A DNA stretch of 64,000 bases from Elymus sibiricus (taxonomy: Eukaryota > Streptophyta > Magnoliopsida > Poales > Poaceae). A program made the translations under genes and the position numbers. The DNA lies in assembly GCA_039707655.1 (NCBI GenBank), contig CM077674.1, forward strand, positions 237,561,904 through 237,625,903, read 5' to 3'. This document shows, piece after piece, positions 43,718 to 55,570 of this stretch. Position 1 is the stretch's first letter, and each line of letters starts with the position of its first letter. The notes under the pieces are model-generated. The model did no database searches. It was not told the origin of the DNA and was given only the letters and a program-made list of their open reading frames with translations.

Positions 43718-45150
43718 CTTAGGTGCTTCGTGTCCCGCTAGCACTGTTCCTCAACCCAGCAAGCGAAACAACATGCCACTCATAATTCCAAAGCTTAGTT
43801 GTTCAAATACTAATCTGATATGATTCTGATATTACTAAAACAGAGAACGTTTAATTGGTCAGCTAATGTTCCTACTCTAGTTTCGAAAAGCGTGTGCGCC
43901 ACATATAGAGAGACAGCTGTGAATTGCATTTCTTTAATAAGTATAGTAGTACAGTATGTTCCTTGTCGGGAAGAGGAGTAGGTACATTTGCAGTCGACGG
44001 ACCTACTGGGTCGCTTCTAATGTATGGTATCAACTCTTCGAGTTGGTTTGCCATAATATCCAAGAAATGCTGGGAGCTATGTCGACTTTTTGAGTCTAGA
44101 CTGATAGGAACAGTAGTGCGCCTTCAGATGAAGAGAGTTGCCCCTGTAGGAGATCCAAAGCCTTTCTAGCCATACCAGCAATACAAGCCCATATTTTCTA
44201 GCTAGTTCCTCTTTCTCGATTTTACATGTGATACTTAGGGTTTTCCCATTTATCTACATTATGATCTCCGTATGTGCTTTGTGTCCTACTAGCAGCACTC
44301 CACCCTTGAAGCTAAACAACGCACCACTCATAATTCCAAAGCTTAGTTGTTCAAATACAAATGTGATATGATACTGATATTAGTTAACACACATTTAATT
44401 GTTCAGCTAATGGTTCCACTTGAGTTTCCAAATGCATGTGGCCACGTAGTCATATAGAGAGACATCAGGGAATTGCATTTTTTGTGCGCTCTGATTCATC
44501 ATGGGTGGGCATCTAACATTGTATGGAAAGAAGCAGAATCTCCATGATATGTTTCCTCTTCTATTCTTTAACATGTTCCTCTTCTGTTCTTCTTTAATAA
44601 GTACTGTATGTTCCTTGTCAGGAAGGGGAGCAGGGACATCTGCACTCTGACAGTTCTATTGGGCCGCTTCTGCTAGACGCTTTTAGCACTTTGAGTTGGT
44701 TTGCCATAATATCCAGTAAATGCTGGGAGCTGCGCGGCCAGAATAGACTGATAGTAACAGTAGTGCGCCTTCAGTCTAATAGAGCTGTCCTGTAGGGGAT
44801 CGAAATGCTTTCGATTAGTAGCGGCAATACAAACCCGATATTTTCTAGCCAGTTCCACTTTCCTGATTTATTTCTTATGCTTATGGTTTCCCCCTTTTAT
44901 CTACACTTCGATCTGCGCAGATGCTTTGTGTCATACTAGCAGCACTCCATCCTTCAAGCTAAACTACATGCCACTCATAATTCCAAAGCTTCGTTATTCA
45001 AATTTGTATCTGATATGATGCAGATACAGATACTATAAAATGGAGCCACATTTAATTGGTCAGCTAATGTTACTACGTGAGTTTTGAAATGCATGTGCGT
45101 CACATATAGATACATGAGGGAATAATATTTCTCTGTGCGCTCTCGTCACC
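43718..45150. repeat. Three-unit tandem repeat (about 550-650 bp period) inside unit B
   Basis: The text ccactcataattccaaagctt followed by gttcaaat..., tgatatgat, tttaattg(g/t)tcagctaatg and an LTR-unrelated atgcatgtg...cacatatag recurs with starts near 43718, 44272 and 44920. The middle parts also share ccttgtc(g/a)gga, gggtcgcttct and gagttggtttgccataatatcca. Confidence 0.85.
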
Positions 45151-46710
45151 ATGTTTGGCAATAAACTTAGTATACATTATATTTTGAACATATCATCTCC
45201 CAAACTATCATTACTTCTGGAGCTCCCAACAGGGAGCCTATTTTTTTGAGTAGTGCTAGATTATATTAATGTACACACCTAATTTCACCACACATGGGCT
45301 CTCACATCAGAATTCCAGAGTTAGCACACAAGAGTTTACAGGGACCCCCTATTATATTAGAATATCCTATGCCTTACAAAGATAATCTCACTACTATTTA
45401 AGTTTTCATGCATCCCAGATATTGAACATGATCACAATGAATATGAGAATGCAGGCATCAGAAGGACTATTCTGGATGCATTGGAACCCACACGCTCCCC
45501 ACCTATAGATTCGTGTTCAAAATATGATCCTAAGGACTATTCTGAGCTCGAGGTGTCAAAGGCAGATGGCTTATCATGTTCACCGATCAAGGTGTCTATC
45601 CTAATTTAGCAAAGTTTTATTGGTTGCGTACTTGCATGTATCTTGCATCCGGTGTCTTGCATATCTTCTACTTCGTTGCACCGCCAACTGCTTAGTTTAC
45701 TCATCATATATGTGAAGATGCCATGCCCATCCATTATCAATACCTATTCCATCTGTCATCATACCATGTTTTTCCATTCAAATGATATTCTTGTGTATCA
45801 GACATCCAAAAGGAAAATGGTGACTGCAGAACCTGAAGGAGTGCAAACGAATTCTTTGAAAAAGGTGGTGGTACCGGTGAAATCAGATAGCACCCCACTT
45901 ATGTTGGCGGTAGAGCCAACGACACAAAACCTAAGCACAACTCCAGCAGACTGTACCCATACTCCACTTGCCATACGACTAGTCCCACCACACAGGACCC
46001 GCAGTCCAGCAAAAGGTATGTCAATTTCAGTTGCCATTGCACCAGCCGTAGTACAGAAAAATCCCAGTCCAACAAAAAATACACCAAATCCACCAGCCAA
46101 AGACATATTCCAACTTCACAGAGCCCCAATTCCTGCAGATTGGAACCCCATTCTAGTTATTCCCTGTTTAAAAGATAATGCTTTCAATGCTGTTAGGAAG
46201 CACGTTCGTATCTTCCCATCATGGGAAGATTATAGTGAAGACAAACACCATTTTCAAATCTTCTTGTCCCACTTACGTGTAAGTGCCATTATTCATGGTG
46301 ATTATTGTCTTGTTTTTTGCTGACTGAACAAAAAAATAATTTTACTTTACATTCTTCTAAGTAGGCGAGGGTCAATCTGGATAGTCATGACAAGCAAAGC
46401 TTACTTGCGCTTTTCAAGGACATGTTGCAGCAGTATCGGTGTTACCTGAGGAGAAAACACTTTGATGGCAAGTCTATAAACGAAATTTTGGTGAATTCCC
46501 CTGTGCTAAATTTACAAGACATTGAATGGAAAAACCTTGTTATGCACTGGTCTCGTCCCCTAGATGGGGTACTGTCTATGATATCACATCACAATTTGAA
46601 CTTCTACATTTCTGCATGTGCCTTACTGAGCTCTTTTGCAGGAAAACTGCTTGATGAAGAATACTGGTTTGAAATGAACAACAGGATACCGTAACTATGA
46701 TGCTCGCTAC

Positions 46711-47250
46711 TTTGCTCTTGTTAGTACTTGTTGTCCTCTATGACTGTACTTACATTCAAACCTGGTTGATTATGTGACATCAGTGTGCATGATAGCTTCT
46801 TATCCACTGTTCGCTCCAAATTATTAGATCTATATTAAGGCTTACATATATGTAAAATAAACCCAATGCTTATGAAGAAGTTTACCTCTGCATTTTTCTT
46901 GTAAGTGCCTGTTGTCCTTTATCACTGTACTTATATTGAATGCTAGTTGTTCATGTACCATCACTCCATAGCTTATTTTCCGTTGTCCTCATCTACACTT
47001 TATCACATCTATATTTTCTCTTACCTAAATGTCTAATAAAACCAATGCTAGTGAAGAAGTTTAGCTCTGCATTGCTCTTGTCAGTCCCATTTGTCTGTAT
47101 TACTGTACTTACATTTATTGATAGTTGATTATGTAGCATCATTCTACATCTTAGCTTAAATATTCTCCATTTGTTCCTATATTATCACATCTATACTTAC
47201 TCTTAACATAATGTAGAATAAAGGCAATGCTTATGAAGAAGATTCTGTGG
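46711..47250. repeat. Three-unit 180-bp tandem repeat in an intron of unit B
   Basis: Units start near 46711, 46891 and 47071. Each has ctcttgt(t/a)agt..., actgtactta(c)att, a cact/attctcc middle and ends ccaatgct(t)atgaagaagttta. Confidence 0.88.
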
Positions 47251-47540
47251 TAAACTTCTTTAATTGCCCCCATCAACATGGATAAGGGTTTTATAGAGCC
47301 GGTATTCACTACTAACATAAGTTTATCCTTCTCGAGCCATCAAACTTTCTTTTGTATATTTGGATAGGCATGACTGCAACTGCTGTTTATTTTTAACGTT
47401 TGCATCAAATTGCTTGTTTGAAGCTTATCATGAAGAAGTTCATAAACATAAGTTTGTCCTTCTCAATTTTAGTTTTAGTTGTACAACCAAGTTCCTTATT
47501 CATACCATGTAAACTAAACTAAATAGAGCAAGTCATCTTA

Positions 47541-47950
47541 TTTAGCACTGCATGTATATGCTTGTGTTCTTGATCTATAATCCAGTGCCATGGTGAAACC
47601 ACCCACTCCATAACAATGTCATATCCTGCTATGTCTTAACTATGAACAATGCCATATTATGTTAATGTTATTTAAATCATGTCTCTTTATTTGCCAATCG
47701 GAAAAGGATAAATTGACAGTACACTGACCATTGATTCTTATACGTTCTTTAGCACTGCATGTATGCTTGTGTTCTTGATATGTAATCAAGTGGTGTGGTG
47801 AAGCTGCCTACTCCTGCACAATGCCATTTTTCCTGCCTTGTCTTAACTATGAACAATGTCATAATATGTTAATGCTATTTTAAACTGTGTCTCTTTATTT
47901 GCCAATAAGAAATGGGAAGAATTGACATCACTGATGCTTATGTGTGCAAA
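47541..47950. repeat. Two-unit tandem repeat of about 205 bp in an intron of unit B
   Basis: Both units begin tttagcactgcatgtat and share cttaactatgaacaatg, atatgttaatg and gtctctttatttgccaat. Confidence 0.88.
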
Positions 47951-48674
47951 ACCTGTTACTTGTGTGCTTGTTTCTCTTTCAGAGTGATAGCACTGGCGCG
48001 AGGAAGAACTGCCACAATGATAGTGAGACGAACCCATTGCTTGTCCCTCTAACATATATTGCAGGGAAGAAGGCAACACATCTTGGAGATAGCGACACAA
48101 CCCCAAAGTCATGTCTTGATGTAGTGAATTTACTCGCTAATAGCAGTGACACAAGCTTAATGAATTCACTGCCTGAGTCTGTTCGACTTCTTCAGTCTCA
48201 ACTTCAAGCAGAAAGACATGCTTCAGCTCAACTTGTACTGGAACTCCAATCTCTATCAAAGATCAACGACGAGTCTAGTGTGTCCATTGACGCTATGCAA
48301 CTAGAGTTGGAGGATATAAGCGTCAATCAAGCGCGGTCTCATTAGCTTGCTCAGTTGCTTGCGCTGCAGCTCCCGGACAGGGCTAACCTTTCTTGAACTA
48401 TGTTAAATTGCTGTCGGTTCTGTATATTATTTTGTCAGCGTGTTTATTTGCACTGGTGGCGATCTTGATGCCTAGTGTATGTAATCTGCTGTCTGGTTCC
48501 GCTTTATTATCACTGGTGGCGAACTTTAATGCCTTGTGGATGTAATATGCCATAATTTCTTTATTTTTATTTACTCTATATGCTATCATAGCTCTCTGCA
48601 AAGACCGTATGCTTCAATGGAAGTCAACGTGCCAACAATAATCCTTTATTGGTATTTAAAAAATAATTATACAA

Positions 48675-49877
48675 CCCAAGCGGGCCAGCCCGCAACTCGT
48701 TATATATGGGTCGTAACGGGCGCACTCATCTCGGGCCTTTAGCAGGCTTATAAAAACATAATCTGGGCCCAAGTAGTTTCCGTCCTTTAACGGGCTGAGG
48801 ACCCAACAGGCCTTATTTAGGCCAGGAAATATGATGGGCTTTTAGCAGGCTCAATACATTATTGGGCCTTAGTTGTGTAGAATGATTCACGGGCCGACAT
48901 GAGGCCGAAACATATACCAGCCCACGATTGGCCCAATTACGAGACGGGCAGTTAACATGCCAAAAATTATTTTGGGCCTCTGTTGCCCCAATTACTTGAC
49001 GGGCTATAAGCAGGCTGAATATAGAGCGGGCTAGAATTAGGCCCAACTGTATGACAGTCCTTTAACAGGCCGATAGTCAGGTTGGGCCAAAATTTATCCA
49101 CAAAGTCCACGGGCCGATAAGAGGCCTAAAGACACTGTGGGCCAGAAATAGGCCCAGATGCAGAAAAGGCCGTTATATGGCCGGAAATGTAACCGGACCA
49201 AAAATGGCCCAGTTGCACCCAGGGCCGCTAACAGGCCGAGACAAACATCGGGCCGAATTGGGTCAAACTATCCAATGGGCTTTTAACAGGCTGAAACACA
49301 AACGGGGCCTTCGTTGGGCCCGAAACACGGTGGACTGTTAACAGGCGGGAGCTTATATGGGCCGTAATTCGGCCCAAACCATGGCAGGCTGTTAATGGGC
49401 CGGCGCACTAGTATCTGGTAAAATCTTGTGGGCCTTCAGCTGGTCCGGCCATGCCACGTGTCGCTGTTTCATAGGCGCGTCTCGTCCAATGAATGATTGA
49501 CATATATCACAGCACAGAGATGACACGTGGATACTTTGGTAACTGAGAATTTTACACGTGGAAAATCACCATTGGTTGTGGCTGTTAACGGGTTATCGGA
49601 TCCAAAACCGGATCTGATAGCTTAACGGCGACCCGTTACAGTGGATGCCACGTGCCGGTTACCCTTGATGAAATCACTTCCATGAAGGGCCATTTATCGT
49701 CATGGAAGTGCATACTTCCGTGATGATAATTTTAGTATTGTCATCGAACAATTCTATGACCACACAGGTATTACTATCTTGATTCTATCATAAAATCGTC
49801 ATGGATGTACAAGCGTGACAGAAAAAGTGACCTACTATGACAAAGACGTATTATCACGGAAGTGTTTTTTTGTAGTG
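48675..49877. mobile_element. CACTA-type right end, copy 1, with GGCC-rich subterminal array
   Basis: 48675-49440 is packed with dispersed gggcc/ggccca motifs with intervening ttaacaggc-like text, like the subterminal repeats where CACTA transposase binds. 49440-49877 is a conserved terminal block that ends cacggaagtgtttttttgtagtg; GTAGTG is the reverse complement of CACTAC. The left end of this element was not identified in the window. Units A and B may belong to it. Confidence 0.6.
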
Positions 49878-50548
49878 ATAACCGACCGGAAGATCCTCGG
49901 GCCACAAATGAGCCCAAAGACATAGTTGGCTCCTAACCGGCTGGAAATGTCGATGGGCCGAATTGCTGTCCAGTCTTTAATGGGCCGTTGACGGGCTGAA
50001 TTTGTTGGACTCTTATGGGCCGTGGTTGTAAATGGGCCTGACGCAAGTAGGCCCTAAATGGGCATGGCTGCTAACTTTCGCTGGGCTGGCCTTTTTATCC
50101 TAGATGGGCCACTGTTGGCCTGTCCATGTGTCACTATTTCATAGGCACGTCTCGTCCAATGAATGGGTGATATCTGTACCAACAACGAGCTGACACGTGT
50201 ATCCTTCGGTGAATGAGAATTTTACACGTGGAAAATCGCCATTGGTTGTGGCTACTAACGGGTTATCGGATCCAAAACCGGACCCCATAGCATAATGGTG
50301 ACCCGTTACGGTGGATGCCATGTGCTGGTTACCCTTGATGAAACCACTTCCATGATGCGCCATTTATCGTCATGGAAGTGGTCACTTCTGTGATGATAAT
50401 TTTAGTATTGTCATAGAACCCTTCTACGACAGCACAGGTATGACTATCTTGATTCTGTCATAAAATCGTCATGGATGTACAAGCGTGTCAGAAAAAGTGA
50501 CCTACTATGACAAAGACGTATTATCACGGAAGTGTTTTTTTTGTAGTG
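49878..50548. mobile_element. CACTA-type right end, copy 2
   Basis: Repeats the arrangement of copy 1 on a smaller scale: GGCC motifs at 49880-50115, then the same terminal block, ending gtagtg at 50543-50548. The two terminal blocks agree over about 430 bp, with scattered substitutions. Confidence 0.65.
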
Positions 50549-50599
50549 TAATATGCATACGATCAGAATCCAATCCTATAGCAGAGGCTCTGATACCAC
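50549..50599 (-). other. Copia internal stub with initiator-Met type primer site
   Basis: On the minus strand tggtatcagagc (50598-50587) directly follows the LTR. This is the standard Copia primer site. Only about 50 bp of internal sequence remain before the CACTA end. Confidence 0.85.
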
Positions 50600-52013
50600 T
50601 ATTGGGTTCTACAGTAGGGTGCGTGTACTGTAAATTAAAAATTCCTACCCGCAGAACATCTAGGAACATGCTATGGAAAATGGATCATGGATCATTACCA
50701 CTAGACGCGCAGTGCCGTGCAGCGAAAGAAGAGTTGGGGCAGTGCGTCTCCGAAGTCATCTCCTCCTCGTCGGTCTCTCACGTTGCTGATCGGATCCCTG
50801 GAACCGGTTCACCAGAGCGGCACAAGTGCACCGCCTCTAACGGTATCTGCGCGTGTACGAGGAACGTCGTGCGGCAGACTGCTAGGTCCGATCACACAAC
50901 CGGTGGTGAGTGGAGGTGGCTAGTTGCAACACATGCAAAGTCCTAATGATGGCTCCGTAGTGATCAACTGAATGTGTATGCCGCACCTCCACTATTAATA
51001 GGCATCCGTCACGGGCTCAACTCTTGGGCCTCGCATGGATCTTAAAGCCTATTCTACTCGACCACGGTTCAAGTCCAGCTCGGATCACATCCGACCAGTG
51101 TCCTCTGACCCGACCTCGTAGGTTCCACACCTTAAGCGCGCGACCCCTTAGGTTCAAGTTGGCTTGGCTGTAGGTCAGATCTCATCCGACCTGCCCGGTT
51201 GGTAGCGGCCTCTAGCAAAGCGTGCTGACCACCAAGCAGACTATGAAGCCGGTTGGTGAACCTGTACATCACACTTTCGTTCCCTTTGCCACATGATATA
51301 TGATGTCATGCTCAAGGCGATGTGGTCATCCTTGTTGCATCCTGACCTCTTTCTCGTTCCAGTGATACCGACCACAAACCAGGACTTTCTCATAATCCTT
51401 GTCGCATGGCCATGCTTATCCTGGTCGGATCACATGAGGGGCCCAGAGTATATCTCTCCTTATCGGAGGGGCAAATCCCATCTTGCTCGACCATGTCTCG
51501 CAGCATGGGTCTGGACAAGCCCGAAACCTACCTTTATAACCACCCAGTTACAGAGTAGCGTTTGGTCAGCCCAAAGCAGGTCTATCACCATCCGGAGCAC
51601 ATGCGTCAGCTCAGGTCTTAGGGCACAGAACGTCTATGTACTGGAGACTCACAGATGACCTATCGCTGTGTCTCATAGTTGGGTCTGTCCAATCCGATAT
51701 CTATCCGAGCTCGGATCCAAACACTTCAGATCTGACTCGGATCCATCAGATGCATGTAGTTCGGCAGCATCACATGCCCCATGGTTAGTGAGACAAAACC
51801 ATCCACCGTCGTGCATGCTAGTCTAGTCTGACATGTGCCCACACATCACTTATGACTAGGGACCATTTAGAACATATCATACAACACAAGATCTCACAGA
51901 CAAGTCACGTACTTGCTGACAAGCATCATTGATAATGTCCAAGGACTATCTTTATTCATAAACACATAGGAAATATCATCATACATGATTGCCTCTAGGG
52001 AATATCTCCAACA
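50600..52013 (-). repeat. Copia-type LTR (Angela/BARE-like or related), 1414 bp
   Basis: On the minus strand it starts tgttggagatattccctagag, the typical start of Triticeae Copia LTRs, and ends ...acccaata just before the primer site; the expected terminal CA is changed to TA. No coding frame inside is meaningful. No partner LTR is seen. Confidence 0.8.
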
Positions 52014-53145
52014 TGGTGAAGGAGGATGGCTCTGACGGTACCTACACCATCAGCGCCACCCTTGACGACAAATAGGAAAGCGCGCTCATTGCCTTCCTCC
52101 GAGCGAATGTTGATGTATTTTCATGGCAAGTATCTGACATCCCTGGTGTTCCCACGGAGGTAATTGAGCACCACCTTGCCATCTGTCCTCACGGTCAGCC
52201 CGTCAAGCAGAAATTAGGAAGCAAGCTTTGGATCGGCAACAGTTCATTCCCGAAGAAACAAAGAAGCTAGAAGCAGCAGGCTTAGTTAGAGGTGTGCTAC
52301 ATCCAACATGGTTTGCCAATCCAGTCTTGGTACGCAAGGCAAACAGAAAGTGGAGACTTTGTATTGATTTCACTGATGTCAACAAAGCATGTCCAAAGGA
52401 TCCTTTTCCCTTACCACACATCGATCAAATTGTTGACTCCACTGTTGGCTGTGATTTACTCTCCTTCCTTGATGCATATTCTGGGTACCATCAGATTTTC
52501 ATGGCCAAGGAAGATGAGGATAAAACCGCATTTATTACTCCATGTGGCACATATTGCTTCTTGTGTATGCCTTTCGGACTAAAGAATGTTGGTTCAACCT
52601 TTGCAAGGGCCGTCTAAATTGGTTTTGAACCCCAGCTACACAGAAATGTGGAAGCATACATGGATGACATAGTTGTCAAAACCAAGGACAGAGCCACTCT
52701 TATTCAAGATCTAGAAGAAACATTTGCAAATTTGTGCAGGGTAAATCTAAAGCTCAACCCCGAGAAGTGTGTGTTTGGTGTTCCATCCGACAAACTTCTT
52801 GGGTTCTTTGAGTCTCAACGTGGAATTGAAGCCAATCCCGACAAGATCAAAGCCATAGAGCAGATAGAGGCACCGAAGTGCATCATGGATGTGCGGCATC
52901 TTGTTGGCTGCATAGCTGCATTGAGTAGGTTCATCTCCAAATCTGCTGAGTGCACCCTACTGTTTTTCAAAATTTTGAAAAAGGTAGGTCTAGTAAAATG
53001 GACTCTGGAAGCGGAGGCTGCGCTGCAAGATTTGAAGAGGTACCTCTCCTCTCTGCCAATGTTAGTTGCACCTAAGCCACAAGAGCCGTTGTTGCTATAT
53101 CTGGTGGCAAAAAATCAAGTGGTTAGTGCTGCACTAGTAGCGTAG
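52014..53145 (+). pseudogene. RT region of a second Tat-family pol copy
   Basis: Closely related to 9450-8280 on the other strand. Starts inside the protease-RT linker (MVKEDGSDGTYTISATL), abutting the Copia LTR. Motifs: CIDFTDVNKACPKD, LLSFLDAYSGYHQIF, MPFGLKNVGSTFARAV and catalytic AYMDDIVVK. Defects: TAG at 52073-52075, a frameshift near 52215, TAA at 52615-52617 (the other copy has CAA) and TAG at about 53143. Gag and the protease core are absent. Confidence 0.9.
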
Positions 53146-54350
53146 AGAGAAGTTGATAATGAAGAAGCAGCAGCGGCAAGCCCGTCAAGCGACGAGCCAG
53201 GGTCTTCCCTGGCAAAGCCTGATGTCGACAAGACAGAATCTGCGCAAGCAAGTGAAGTGATGCCAAAGAAGAAAATGGTGCAGCGCCCAGTCTATTTTGT
53301 AAGTTCCCTTTTGCAGGGGGCTAGGTCAAGATATTCTGGTGTGCAAAAGTTGCTTTTCATCCTCCTTATGGACTCGAGAAAGCTGCGCCATTATTTTCAA
53401 GCACATGAGATCACCGTCGTCACTTGCTTTCCATTGCAATGAGTCTTGAGAAATCTAGATGCAATCGGCAGGATAGTGGAGTGGGCGTTGGAATTGTCAA
53501 GCTTTGCGCTCAAGTTTGAAAGTACTTCAACTATGTAGAGCAAAGCCTTGGCAGAGTTCGTCGCAGAGTGGACGCCAATGAAAGACGAAGAAGTTTAGGA
53601 AACTACTCTCCCCGGCAATAAAAATGATTTGGAATGGACCATGTACTTTTATGGTGCCTTCTTGCTGCAAGGCGCCGGTGCTGGAGTGCTGCTTGTCACA
53701 CCCACCGGCGAGCACCTCAAGTATGTTGTACAAATGCATTTTCCCCAGGAAGAAGCCACAAACAACACTACTGAGTACGAGGAGCTCCCTGTCGGTCTGA
53801 GGATCGCAGTAGACCTTGGAATCAAAAAGTTGATTGTTCGTGGTGACTCACAGCTTGTTGTAAAGCAAGCTAACAAAGATTATCAGTGCCCGCTGTTGGA
53901 AGCATATGTGCAAGAAGTGAGGAAATTGGAAGAACATTTTGATGGGTTACAAACAGAGCACGTCCCTCATGCAGAAAACAGCATTGCGGATCACCTGTCA
54001 AAATGTGCCGCACAAAAGCTACCTGTGGAATCAGACATTTTGTACTCCATTTGAATCAACCTTCTGTCACACCGTCAATGCAGGCCAGCAAAAGAAGAAA
54101 GTTGAACATCGAAAAGCACTTTCCGGCAGAGCTCCCAGAAGCCGTCGGCAAGGAAGTTGCCGGGGACAACACTGCGATTATCAGTGAGCAGCGGTCCCCA
54201 ACGGTCCTTGCTGTTGAAACAAGCACTCCTGCACCCAAAGAAATGCCTTTAGTCCTTTTCATCAAGTCACAACCTCCGGCATGGGCACAGCAGATAGTTC
54301 AATTCCTTCAAATAGGAGAACTTCCCGATGATCAAGAAGAAGCATAGAAA
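53146..54350 (+). pseudogene. RNase H and archaeal-type RNase H of the second Tat copy
   Basis: The tail of the canonical RNase H is seen at 53257-53442 (QRPVYFVSSLLQGARSRYSG, RKLRHYFQAHEITVV). The second RNase H starts near 53629 and reads YFYGAF where the first copy has YFDGAF, so the first catalytic Asp is lost; TTEYEE, RGDSQLVV and IADHLSK remain. Several stops interrupt, e.g. TGA after FPLQ, TAG near 53535 and 53597, and a frameshift near 54050. Confidence 0.85.
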
Positions 54351-55570
54351 GTAGCCCTCCAGTCAAGTATGTATCAGTTTGTTGACAACAATCTATACTG
54401 AAAATGACCAAATGGCATGAAATTAAGGTGTATTTGCCAGGAAGATGGACTGAAGCTGTTGGCGGAGATACATGGAGGCATATGTGGCTCCCACACAGGA
54501 TCAAGAGCCCTTACCGGCAAAGCTTTCCGACACAACTTTTATTGGCCTACCGCGCTCCAGGATGCAACTGAGCTAGTAACCAAGTGTGAAGCATGCCAGT
54601 TTCATTCAAAGAATATACATCAACCAACACAAGCCCTTCAAAAAATCCCTCTCTCCTGGCCTTTCTCAATCTGGGGGCTTGATATTTCAGGCCATTTTCC
54701 CCGTTCTACCGGGGGCTTTGAATTCTTGTACGTGGCAATCGACAAGTTTACAAAGTGGCTTGAAGTGGAGCCAGTGAGAAAGGTGACAACACAATCAGTC
54801 ATCAAGTTCTTCAAAGGATTAGTTTGCCATTTTGGTGTACCTAACAGGGTCAACACTGACAACGGCACACAATTCATGAGCCGCACCTTCATGCAATACA
54901 TGCAAGCGCTTGGAGCAAAATCTGTTTTGCATCTGTGGCTCACTTGAGGAGCAACGGCCAAGCAAAAAGAGCAAATGCTGAAGTGTTGTGAGGCCTCAAG
55001 ACAAGAAATTTCGACAAGTTGAACAAGTGCGGAAGGCGGCTGGGTTGATGAGTTGCCGATGGTTCTTTGGTCACTCAGGATGATACCAAATCGAGCCACT
55101 GGCCAGACACCCTTCCCTCTAGTATATGGAGCAGAGGTGGTGCTCCCCACAGAATTCATATACAGGGCACCTCAAGTGCTGCCGACGATGAGGCAGAGCA
55201 AGAGCAGCCACGGCAAGATGATGCCACGCTCCTTGAGGAAGATCCTCTTCGGGCAGCTGTGCGAGCTGGACGCTACTAGCAAGCTTTGCGCCGCTATCAT
55301 AGCCGCAAGGTTAACGCCCAAAGCCTTGGGGAAGGTGACCTTGTTCTTTGGTGCGTTCAGTCCGCCAAGGGATCAAACAAGTTGACGCCAATGTGGGAAG
55401 GCCCTTATTGGGAAGTACGAGTCACCAGACCCGGCGTAGTTCGTATGGAGACCGAAGATGGCACCCCAGTGCAAAATTCATGGAACATCGAACATCTTCG
55501 CAAGTTCTATCCATAAGGCGCGGTTGCCGGGTCTACCGACAACCTCCTTTTGTATAAGTTTGTTGGCAGA
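54351..55570 (+). pseudogene. Integrase of the second Tat copy and 3' tail
   Basis: Zinc region HGGICGSH...TKCEACQFH with all four ligands, DDE core GLDISGHFP and TDNGTQF, then a disrupted segment (TGA near 54946 and 54989-54991). The C-terminal part 55286-55516 ends NIEHLRKFYP, as in the first copy. The remaining tail (55517-55570) still aligns with the sequence after pol in the first element, up to the Sabrina-like LTR. Confidence 0.87.

Larger units (their letters stand above)
43467..48345 (+). pseudogene. Transcription unit B: TNPA/Transposase_24-like protein
   Basis: The ATG at 43467 (MPTRHRKRGG) may be exon 1. Downstream exons with good signals: 45419-45591 (cccag / gtgtct), 45802-46278 (atcag / gtaagt), 46365 to about 46690 (tag / gtaact) and 47983-48345 (ttcag, stop TAG or early stop after NQARSH). 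Phases agree across the first three; the exon 3 to exon 4 join does not keep frame, so a frameshift or missed exon is likely. The protein has a Pro/Thr/Lys-rich part, a W-N-P-I-L entry to a helical domain, then DSHDKQSLLALFKDMLQQYRCYLRRK-type and SPVLNLQDIEWKNLVMHW motifs that resemble plant En/Spm TNPA-type transposases (spm...W..LV..W). The last exon is a coiled coil (LPESVRLLQSQLQAERHASAQL). Role by family: transposon terminal-repeat binding. Confidence 0.6.

Noticed and set aside
50587..50598. Possible tRNA-like sequence gctctgatacca
   Set aside because: It is the Copia primer-binding site next to an LTR; no cloverleaf surrounds it.
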